Shown here: in pieces, positions 1 through 5,398 of the stretch
Numbering within the stretch: position 1 is the first letter of the stretch
Layout: every line of letters starts with the position of its first letter
From: an uncultured Porphyromonas sp.
GTDB taxonomy: Bacteria; Bacteroidota; Bacteroidia; Bacteroidales; Porphyromonadaceae
Reading direction: 5' to 3'
NCBI RefSeq assembly: GCF_915070105.1
Contig: NZ_CAJZFJ010000092.1
Span: 1 to 6,803, forward strand
Length of the DNA: 6,803 nucleotides
Position numbers and translations under genes: made by a program
The notes under the pieces: generated by a model
Told to the model about the DNA's origin: nothing
Seen by the model: only the letters and a program-made list of their open reading frames with translations
Databases searched by the model: none

Positions 1-950
1 AGAGGGAGTCCCTTGACTTGAGCCATGAGGCTCGCACTATGTATGACCTCTACCTGCTCGGGCAGGCATGGAGCCATGGGGTCGTCCCACGGGCCCTTGA
101 CTTGGCCAAAGTCTCTGATGAGACCCAATAGGTAGTGATGTGCTGGATGCTGCTCATCCTGCACTATCTTCACGACCCTATCCCAGCAGAACTCAGCCTT
201 GTCTCTAGTCCTCAGTCGATGAAAGAGCTTTCGCTCAGCCTCTGTGACATGGAAGAGTCCGACGAAGACTAGACGTTCGCCCTCTGCGAGTTGGTCCATG
301 GCCTCGTCACGCCCCTCAGCTACAAGCCGATAGAGATGCCCCTCATAGGTATATCCGTGCTCGATAAGACGAGCATTAAAGGCTATGTAGAGAGGCTCTA
401 GGCATTCCCAAAAGGCCAGGAAGCGAGTCTTGTATTCACTACCCTGCCCCTCCTTGCCTTGGTTCAGCTGTGGTATGTTTCCCCAGAACTGCTCAATCTC
501 CCGCTTCATATCCTCAGAGAGGTAGCTGAAGTCATCCGTCAACTCCTTGAAGTCCCTTAGGTTGCTATAGAGGTGATGGATATTGATCAGATACCGGTCA
601 CAGGTATCGAAGTCTTGAAGGATGATATTCCCCCAGTAGACGAACTCGTCGAAGCCTTCACTCGTGCGCTTCCGATCATTACAGACCTCTTTGTAAGCTT
701 CGTAGAGCTCGAAGAGAAGGGCTGTCTTATCTAGTAGCTTCAGCTTGGGATACAGTCTCTGGATCAGCTCGGACATCGTCAGTGTCCTAGGAGCAAAGAT
801 CGGGGTGTCCTCCGTTAGCTGAGCTAGGTAGTGTCGGAAGAAGGTCTGCGAGCGCTTCGAGGGAAAGATGAAGCTCTTAGCAGATACACCGCTCCGTAGC
901 TCATCAAGATAATGACGAGCTACGGAGGCGAGAAAAGGCTCTAGAGGCAT
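1..950 (-). CDS. AddB-like PD-(D/E)XK nuclease family protein, N-terminal part (runs off left edge)
   Basis: An open frame of about 316 codons starts at the ATG at 950 and has no stop before base 1, so only the N-terminal third of what is usually a protein of about 950-1000 residues is present. The translation begins MPLEPFLASVARHYLDELR. It carries FIFPSKRSQTFF (residues 27-38), FAPRTLTMSEL (52-62), FDEFVYWG (100-107) and ILQDFD (110-115). I recognise these as the conserved N-terminal blocks of the Bacteroidota AddB-like proteins annotated as PD-(D/E)XK nuclease family. The family's N-terminal half is a helicase-like fold and its nuclease domain is C-terminal, so the nuclease residues lie outside the window. 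The known family role is double-strand-break end processing with an AddA-type helicase-nuclease, which is often encoded next door. The start lies 39 bases after the preceding gene's stop, and no promoter box is visible in the gap, so co-transcription is likely. Family assignment is from recalled motifs, not a search. Confidence 0.83.
   Translation of the reverse strand, partial: MPLEPFLASVARHYLDELRSGVSAKSFIFPSKRSQTFFRHYLAQLTEDTPIFAPRTLTMSELIQRLYPKLKLLDKTALLFELYEAYKEVCNDRKRTSEGFDEFVYWGNIILQDFDTCDRYLINIHHLYSNLRDFKELTDDFSYLSEDMKREIEQFWGNIPQLNQGKEGQGSEYKTRFLAFWECLEPLYIAFNARLIEHGYTYEGHLYRLVAEGRDEAMDQLAEGERLVFVGLFHVTEAERKLFHRLRTRDKAEFCWDRVVKIVQDEQHPAHHYLLGLIRDFGQVKGPWDDPMAPCLPEQVEVIHSASLMAQVKGLP
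892..927 (-). repeat. 11-bp perfect inverted repeat inside the start of the AddB-like gene
   Basis: CTCCGTAGCTC (892-902) and GAGCTACGGAG (917-927) are exact reverse complements separated by 14 bases. Two more pairs can form inside the loop after one mismatch. In the transcript this hairpin would begin about 23 bases after the ATG at 950, around codons 8-20. It could affect translation or act as an internal attenuator, or it could be a coincidence of the coding sequence. Confidence 0.6.
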
Positions 951-989
951 GATATAATGTCCTAGATGATGTCGGGAGAGAGGTGAGAG

Positions 990-1238
990 CTAGTACTTGT
1001 TGGGCTTTGCAGGATTCCCCTTCTCGGCTTCGTAGCGCTTCTTGCCATGATTCCCGAAGAAGAAGGGGAGGATTACCTTGAGCAAGATGATCGTCAGGAG
1101 GACGATGACTCCCGTGATGAGGATCTTGATTAGACCACGATCATCAATGGGGAGATTGACCCCCCACATAGTGAGCGTATAGTAAAAGACAGTAATAAGG
1201 ATAAGGAGTGTGATTATACCACCGAATAGATATTTCAT
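990..1238 (-). CDS. Small two-helix membrane protein, hypothetical
   Basis: This 82-residue protein has two strongly hydrophobic stretches, at about residues 4-26 and 37-62. A short polar turn containing PIDDRG separates them. It ends in a basic, hydrophilic tail (HGKKRYEAEKGNPAKPNKY). The likely topology is a helical hairpin in the inner membrane with both ends in the cytoplasm, given the lysine/arginine-rich C-terminus. I do not recognise a named family. The start at 1238 sits 28 bases after the stop of the SPFH gene, and the stop is 39 bases before the AddB-like start, so it is likely translated from the same mRNA. Its place directly after the SPFH gene suggests a small membrane partner for that protein, but this is inference from position only. 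The leader is ACA-rich with AAG before the ATG and no Shine-Dalgarno sequence. Confidence 0.78.
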   Translation of the reverse strand: MKYLFGGIITLLILITVFYYTLTMWGVNLPIDDRGLIKILITGVIVLLTIILLKVILPFFFGNHGKKRYEAEKGNPAKPNKY

Positions 1239-1266
1239 CTTATGTATGTGTTTAGGATGATTTGTA

Positions 1267-2271
1267 CTAGAGTTCTTTGAGAAGCTCCTGCTTCTTTATA
1301 TTGTAGTCTTCTTGGGTGATGATCCCTTCGTCGAGGAGCACTTTGAGCTTACGGAGACGCTCTACGTGCTCGGATTCGACACCCGAACTGGAGGCTGCCG
1401 CACTCCCTGTAATCTTCCGTCCTAGCTCTAGGCCGACCCCCATCTGTACACCAGCACCAGCGAGTCCACCCTCATTACGAGCAGCATCACGTAGTGCTTG
1501 TAGGCGCTGCATCTCTTCATAGCTTAGCCCTGCTTCTGCTGCAGCACGGGTCTCAGCCGTGACATCAGAGACACGTGCTATACGCCGCAATGTCCCTTCG
1601 TCGAACTGCGTGCCGCTGACTCGTACATCGGTAAGCTCAAGTCCCAGCTCGGCAAAGATCGGAGTAATGTACTCACATAGCTTACCCGACAGCTCCACCA
1701 AATGAGCATCAACCTCAATATAAGGATAGCCTCCCTCGTGAATGATCGCCGCCGTAGCCTGGTAGGTACGCTCGAGGAAGATCTCACGTAGAGGCTCTAG
1801 GTCATAGCCTTCGCTATTGGCTCCGATATAGTTAACGAAGAAATGCTGAGGGTCACTAATCCGGAAGGAGTAGGTACCATTCATTCCCATCTCGACAGGT
1901 ACCTTATAGACGTTGTCCATAAGCTTGATGGGTGTGGATGTCCCCCAGTATACATTCGTCACATGTGATGTGCGGAAGAAATAAATCTGGAGCTTATGCT
2001 CACTCTCCATACCCTGATGTAGGCGCACTAGGGTAGTCACGAAGGGATGGTTATCCGTCCTGAGGAGGAATGATCCAGGCTCTGTAATGACCTCTACGAC
2101 CTTGCCCTCATAGACAAGTAGAGCCCCCTGCCCAGGAGCAACTATGAGCTTACTAGCATCCTTGATCTCATCGAGCTTGGAGGGGAAGCGATACCAGAGC
2201 TGCTGTGACTCTGGAGACTTCCATTCAATGACTTGGGCAAGTTGCCCTTTGAAGATATTTAAGAGTCCCAT
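1267..2271 (-). CDS. YdjI-type SPFH (band 7-like) protein with C-terminal SHOCT segment
   Basis: This 334-residue protein begins MGLLNIFKGQLAQVIEW, the characteristic N-terminus of the YdjI-like 'virion core protein' SPFH family. The SPFH core spans roughly residues 25-230 and includes IVAPGQGALLVYEGKV, the VYWGTSTPI block and a TYSFRISDP strand. A helical, alanine/arginine-rich segment follows (about 230-265), then a glycine-rich stretch (GLAGAGVQMGVGLELG). The end, about 302-334, matches SHOCT, a short helical C-terminal module seen in many membrane-associated or oligomeric proteins, with DEGIIT followed by Y and KK. There is no transmembrane helix or signal peptide, so it is probably a cytoplasmic protein that assembles at the inner membrane. 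Many relatives end in a zinc ribbon; here a zinc ribbon is instead on the gene just upstream, 12 bases away. B. subtilis YdjI works with membrane proteins YdjG/YdjH to recruit PspA; a similar role here is inferred. Confidence 0.92.
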   Translation of the reverse strand: MGLLNIFKGQLAQVIEWKSPESQQLWYRFPSKLDEIKDASKLIVAPGQGALLVYEGKVVEVITEPGSFLLRTDNHPFVTTLVRLHQGMESEHKLQIYFFRTSHVTNVYWGTSTPIKLMDNVYKVPVEMGMNGTYSFRISDPQHFFVNYIGANSEGYDLEPLREIFLERTYQATAAIIHEGGYPYIEVDAHLVELSGKLCEYITPIFAELGLELTDVRVSGTQFDEGTLRRIARVSDVTAETRAAAEAGLSYEEMQRLQALRDAARNEGGLAGAGVQMGVGLELGRKITGSAAASSSGVESEHVERLRKLKVLLDEGIITQEDYNIKKQELLKEL

Positions 2272-2283
2272 ATCAATCGTTTG

Positions 2284-3672
2284 TTACTTCCTTTGTTTAA
2301 CTTCAGCGCTCTCCAGCAGAGACCGTGTTTCTTGTACATAAGCAACTGTACCCGTCTTGGAGAACTTCATGCAAAGGTTATGTCCGACTAAGATATACCC
2401 ACCGCCATAGGGCAGGGTCACATCATAGGGGAAGAAATGCTCAGTACCGCTATCCTCCTGATATGTCCATTTCACCTCTGCGGTACGTGCATCCAAGCAC
2501 TGATAGATGCGAGGGGCATCTTTGTTTATGGTCGGGCGGTAGGTGATGAAGACTTGATTGTCATCATAGTGGAGTACCTCGGGTGAGAAATAGTAGGCTT
2601 CAGGGGTGAAGTCCTTATAGGAGACTAGACGAGAACGTTGCTTACTCCAATCTGTGATGAAGACCTTGCGATAGGGGTCACGATCAGTAAATATCCCTGA
2701 TCCACCGTAATCCTTCTGCCACTGGAAACTGGGCTTACTCTTGGGATAACCGACCTGCCAGCGATACTGATACTTGACGAGCTGGATGAGTTCTTCTGTA
2801 TATTCGGAAATGCTGATCGTAGAAAACTGGAAGGCGGTATAGACCTGAGGATTGGGAGGCATTGCCTCATAGGCATTCCACAGCTCATTCTCTGTGTAGA
2901 TTTTCTTGAGGACTGGGTAGAAGATGTACTTCTTCCCGAGGCTTGTCATCAGGTCGAGCCCATCTGGATCACCATGGTTAAATTCTACCTGAGAGATGCC
3001 TTTGGATAGCTCCTTGACTTCTGGGAACTCTACCTGGGATACTATTTCCCGTAGCTCATAGTTCCCTCGGTTTACTTCATAGATCTTTCGATCATTGATG
3101 ATGAGATAGATTCGGCCATCAGAGAGCTCCTGTAGCGTAGCTTCTTCTAGGCTCTTTAGATCTGTGAGCTCTTGTATCTTGAGGATCTTCTTGGTCTCAG
3201 GAGAGACTGTCACAGCGAAGCAGGTCTCCTTTTCCCTTCCATTTATTCTTCTCCGAGCACTTTGAGTACCCACTCCCATAATGACGGGTTGCCCCTTGCG
3301 GTCTAAAAAGGCGGTAACCTCTTCCCAGCTCCAAGAATACTCTACTTGATTGCCTATGTTAGAAGAGCTCACTATGGGTATATTTGCAGAGGTGTTGTGG
3401 AAGAGACCACTGATAAAAGGGGCACCAACCATAAAGAACATGAAGGCCCCCACCCCAACATAAATCGCTTTCCTGTACTTCTTCAGGAAGTCCTCGTCTA
3501 ATGCAGGCTTTGCCCCACCTGGATACTCATGCCTATGATGAATCGTAATATCATCATTATCGAGCCAAAACTCCGTCGAGCAGCTACGACAGCGGTAGTG
3601 ATCTTCCTTGATTTGTTCGGCTCGTGTACTACCACACTGAGGGCATTTGAGAGTCTTTATCTGCTTGGCCAT
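2284..3672 (-). CDS. Zinc-ribbon, single-span membrane protein with large beta-rich outer domain
   Basis: This 462-residue protein has three parts. Residues 10-31 form a zinc ribbon with CPQC (C10, C13) and CRSC (C28, C31). A histidine/acidic linker (IHHRHEY) leads to one hydrophobic helix at about 69-91. The remaining 370 or so residues are rich in short beta strands with recurring patterns such as GRIYLIINDRKIYEV, KKYIFYPVLKKIY and CLDARTAEVKWTY. The last resembles the PQQ-type beta-propeller blade motif, so a propeller-like fold is plausible but unproven. There is no signal peptide, so the ribbon should face the cytoplasm and the large domain the periplasm. It sits 38 bases after the TPR gene and 12 bases before the SPFH gene, which points to tight co-expression. 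The layout of ribbon plus membrane anchor recalls B. subtilis YdjG, but I do not claim orthology. The function is unknown. Confidence 0.86.
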   Translation of the reverse strand: MAKQIKTLKCPQCGSTRAEQIKEDHYRCRSCSTEFWLDNDDITIHHRHEYPGGAKPALDEDFLKKYRKAIYVGVGAFMFFMVGAPFISGLFHNTSANIPIVSSSNIGNQVEYSWSWEEVTAFLDRKGQPVIMGVGTQSARRRINGREKETCFAVTVSPETKKILKIQELTDLKSLEEATLQELSDGRIYLIINDRKIYEVNRGNYELREIVSQVEFPEVKELSKGISQVEFNHGDPDGLDLMTSLGKKYIFYPVLKKIYTENELWNAYEAMPPNPQVYTAFQFSTISISEYTEELIQLVKYQYRWQVGYPKSKPSFQWQKDYGGSGIFTDRDPYRKVFITDWSKQRSRLVSYKDFTPEAYYFSPEVLHYDDNQVFITYRPTINKDAPRIYQCLDARTAEVKWTYQEDSGTEHFFPYDVTLPYGGGYILVGHNLCMKFSKTGTVAYVQETRSLLESAEVKQRK

Positions 3673-3710
3673 TGTAGGGCTATGGTGATATAGTAAATTG
3701 TACTCTAAAG

Positions 3711-4583
3711 CTATTGTATTCCAGCATTCCGCTCACGAGCCTCCGCCTGGCGAAGGTCTTCCTGAGCCTCTTTCTTATTGCCTAGAGCTTCGTTGAGCTC
3801 GGCACGCAGACGATAAAGCGTCGCAGGAGCCTTCCCTCGGGCATACTCGAAAGCAAGATTGATATCTCGCTGAGCAAAGCCTCGCATACCCCGGGCAAGG
3901 AACATCCGTGCCCTCCCCTCGTAAACCTCAGCATTGCGGGGGAGCTTATCTGTGAGATAGCTATAGAGTCGCTCAGCCTCGTCGTAGCGTCCACGCATAG
4001 TCTCTAGGAGTGCGTATCCGATGCGGGCCTTGAGTGACTCGCCATTGCCCTCTATGATCGTCTTCAGATCGTTCTCCGCTAAGTCATACTCCTTTGTTAG
4101 GAGGTAGAGCATTGCCCTCTGATAGAGATAGAGCTCATTCCGTGGGTGAGCAGATAGGAGCAGAGCGAAGTCTGTGAGAGCAGCTTTGTAGTCCTTCCTA
4201 CGGACAAAGAGTTGCGCCCTATTATAGCGGGCTGTAGGGTCACTGGGACTCTGCTCTAGGGCTGCACCAAAGGAGAGTAGTGCCGCATCCGACTTACCCT
4301 GCAGGAGCTGGAGTCCCCCAAGGTTGTTTAGGAGCATAGCCTGTACCATCCCTCGTGGAGCAAGGCGAAGTGCCTCCCGCAGATAGGTCTCGGCACGAGC
4401 ATAATCACCTAGATTGCCCGCCACGAAACTAGAGTCAATCAGTGCTTCATAGCGAGAGAGACTATCCAGCACAGCACTAGGTCGGTCCATAGCACAGAGC
4501 CTCTCAGTCCTTGAGGGAACGAGAAGCATAGAGCCAAGAACTAAGCACACTATGGTGGAGTAATATCTCATTCTATGAATCAT
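3711..4583 (-). CDS. Exported tetratricopeptide-repeat (TPR) protein
   Basis: This 290-residue protein has an N-terminal hydrophobic stretch at about residues 9-22 after a basic start, consistent with a signal peptide. C30 lies in ERLC, which is a poor lipobox, so a lipoprotein is unlikely. The rest is almost entirely TPR repeats of about 34 residues, at roughly 49-77, 83-115, 117-149, 151-183, 185-217, 219-249 and 253-286. Typical repeat signatures include YNRAQLFVRRKDYKAALTDF and YQRAMLYLLTKEYDLAENDL. TPR arrays are protein-binding scaffolds, so a periplasmic adaptor is likely; the partner is unknown. Two in-frame starts are possible, at 4583 and at 4571 (residue M5); neither has a Shine-Dalgarno sequence, and both keep the signal peptide. 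It is the first gene of the probable five-gene operon and ends 38 bases before the zinc-ribbon gene. Confidence 0.9.
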   Translation of the reverse strand: MIHRMRYYSTIVCLVLGSMLLVPSRTERLCAMDRPSAVLDSLSRYEALIDSSFVAGNLGDYARAETYLREALRLAPRGMVQAMLLNNLGGLQLLQGKSDAALLSFGAALEQSPSDPTARYNRAQLFVRRKDYKAALTDFALLLSAHPRNELYLYQRAMLYLLTKEYDLAENDLKTIIEGNGESLKARIGYALLETMRGRYDEAERLYSYLTDKLPRNAEVYEGRARMFLARGMRGFAQRDINLAFEYARGKAPATLYRLRAELNEALGNKKEAQEDLRQAEARERNAGIQ

Positions 4584-4606
4584 CGGTGTTCTATCAATTT
4601 GTACAT

Positions 4607-4639
4607 CAAAGATACAACACCTTAACTAATTGACCATAA
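4607..4639 (-). promoter_or_regulatory. Candidate Bacteroidota promoter for the TPR-zinc ribbon-SPFH operon
   Basis: On the minus strand TATCTTTG (4607-4614) is an exact match to the Bacteroidota -7 consensus TAnnTTTG. TTATG at 4635-4639, 20 bases upstream, is an imperfect match to the TTTG -33 element at the expected distance. Transcription would start near 4600, giving a leader of about 17-30 bases depending on which ATG is used. It is assigned from sequence only. Confidence 0.5.
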
Positions 4640-4663
4640 GACACGATGATAGAGGTACTACGG

Positions 4664-4671
4664 CAAAGGTA
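4664..4671 (-). promoter_or_regulatory. Second TAnnTTTG-like -7 box upstream of the TPR gene
   Basis: TACCTTTG on the minus strand also matches TAnnTTTG exactly. No TTTG-like -33 element is visible at the right distance upstream, and the box lies only about 10 bases after the hairpin at 4682-4723. It is weaker than the box at 4607-4614 and may be a chance match. Confidence 0.22.
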
Positions 4672-4681
4672 TAGGCTGCAG

Positions 4682-4723
4682 GGGCTGGGAAGCGATGAGG
4701 TAGCTCATGCTGCTCCCCTACCC
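4682..4723 (-). terminator. Imperfect hairpin after the small outer-membrane gene, possible terminator
   Basis: In the minus-strand transcript GGGGAGC (4712-4718) pairs with GCTTCCC (4687-4693), with one G-U pair. Past a small internal loop, ATGAG (4704-4708) pairs with CTCAT (4695-4699) around a four-base loop. A GGG/CCC pair can extend the base (4721-4723 with 4682-4684). It starts 21 bases after the stop of the upstream gene. The G-U pair exists only in minus-strand RNA, which favours that strand. There is no U-run after it, so it may be an RNA-stability or Rho-linked element and not a classic intrinsic terminator. Confidence 0.45.
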
Positions 4724-4744
4724 TTTGTTGCCTAGAAGTAATAA

Positions 4745-5290
4745 CTATAGGTCTACACCTATCTTGAGGGAAAGACCTCCAATAGAAGTTGTATTCTGCT
4801 CCTTGCCAAACTTAAATCCTGCAGCCTGGTGTCCATAGCCAAGGCTAAGGGTAACCATCTTAATGGCAAATCCAGCGCCTACGGAAAGGTAGACACCATT
4901 AACACCCGTAGGGCTAAGGCCGAATGAGTAGCCGGGCTTGAAGTCTACAAAGGGGACAAACCATGACGTACCTGTGGGGACAAAAGCTCGGACATTGGCA
5001 TAGATGGGGAACATCCAAAAGTCACTGAGCTCTCTGTATGCAGAGGAGAAGTAATTGATCCCTGCTCCTGCACCGATAAAGACATATCGGCTGAACTTCA
5101 CTCCAAAAGTGGGGAGAAGCTCTACACGTTGTTCAAAGGGATCGTTTGCTGGACCTACACCAAGCTCACAAGTACCACCATACTTGGGATACTCTAGGTA
5201 GGAAGCATAGGGACGAGGAGGGATCTGTGCTGCTACCGTCCAGGATAGACCGAGGAGGAGCAGGAGACTAAGGAATAACTTTCTGTGCAT
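4745..5290 (-). CDS. Small outer-membrane beta-barrel-like protein, hypothetical
   Basis: This 181-residue protein starts MHRKLFLSLLLLLGLSWTVAAQ, a clear signal peptide with likely cleavage after AA near residue 21. The mature part of about 160 residues contains repeated amphipathic strands of alternating hydrophobic and polar residues, such as YVFIGAGAGINYF, MFPIYANVRAFVP, VYLSVGAGFAIKM and SIGGLSLKIGVDL, with many glycines and aromatics. This is the pattern of a small beta-barrel, perhaps eight strands like OmpA/OmpW-sized proteins. The final residue is leucine, not the more usual phenylalanine. I do not recognise a named family. It sits between the glutamate dehydrogenase terminator and the hairpin at 4682-4723, so it is probably transcribed alone, although no good promoter box is visible. 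The leader just before the ATG is a CA repeat followed by AAG. Confidence 0.8.
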   Translation of the reverse strand: MHRKLFLSLLLLLGLSWTVAAQIPPRPYASYLEYPKYGGTCELGVGPANDPFEQRVELLPTFGVKFSRYVFIGAGAGINYFSSAYRELSDFWMFPIYANVRAFVPTGTSWFVPFVDFKPGYSFGLSPTGVNGVYLSVGAGFAIKMVTLSLGYGHQAAGFKFGKEQNTTSIGGLSLKIGVDL

Positions 5291-5318
5291 CTTGTGTGTG
5301 TGTTATGCGTTTGACATA

Positions 5319-5368
5319 TTAAAAGTCAGCCCACAGCTGAGCCCCTAGGGGGAGCTGTGGGCTGACTT
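5319..5368 (-). terminator. Strong intrinsic terminator of glutamate dehydrogenase
   Basis: AAGTCAGCCCACAGCT (5323-5338) and its exact reverse complement (5353-5368) form a 16-bp stem. The palindrome CCCCTAGGGG (5342-5351) can extend the stem inward past a small bulge. In minus-strand RNA the stem is followed by U-rich sequence (TTTTAAT). It lies 30 bases after the dehydrogenase stop codon and separates that gene from the outer-membrane gene downstream. Confidence 0.85.
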
Positions 5369-5380
5369 GTTTAAGTGTAA

Positions 5381-5397
5381 GTACTTGGGACAAGTAC
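5381..5397 (-). repeat. 7-bp hairpin immediately after the dehydrogenase stop codon
   Basis: GTACTTG (5381-5387) and CAAGTAC (5391-5397) are perfect inverted repeats around a 3-base loop. They start one base after the TAA stop at 5399-5401 and lie upstream of the main terminator. There is no U-run; a role in protecting the 3' end of the message is possible. Confidence 0.5.
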
Positions 5398-5398
5398 C

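Noticed and set aside
1267..2271. SPFH protein as a classical flotillin, stomatin or HflK/HflC
   Set aside because: It has no N-terminal membrane helix and no NfeD-like neighbour; the MGLLNIFKGQLAQVIEW start and SHOCT end fit the YdjI-type branch better.
1316..2546. Several 65-73 codon plus-strand frames over the SPFH and zinc-ribbon genes
   Set aside because: All lie antisense to well-supported genes, have low-complexity serine/arginine-rich translations, and have no leader signals.
3711..3720. TAGCTTTA as a promoter box between the TPR and zinc-ribbon genes
   Set aside because: It misses the final G of TAnnTTTG and overlaps the TPR stop codon; the 38-base gap fits co-transcription.
5291..5302. 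GT/CA repeat as a phase-variation tract
   Set aside because: Only about five dinucleotide units are present and it lies in a leader, not in a coding frame or between promoter boxes, so slippage control is not supported.
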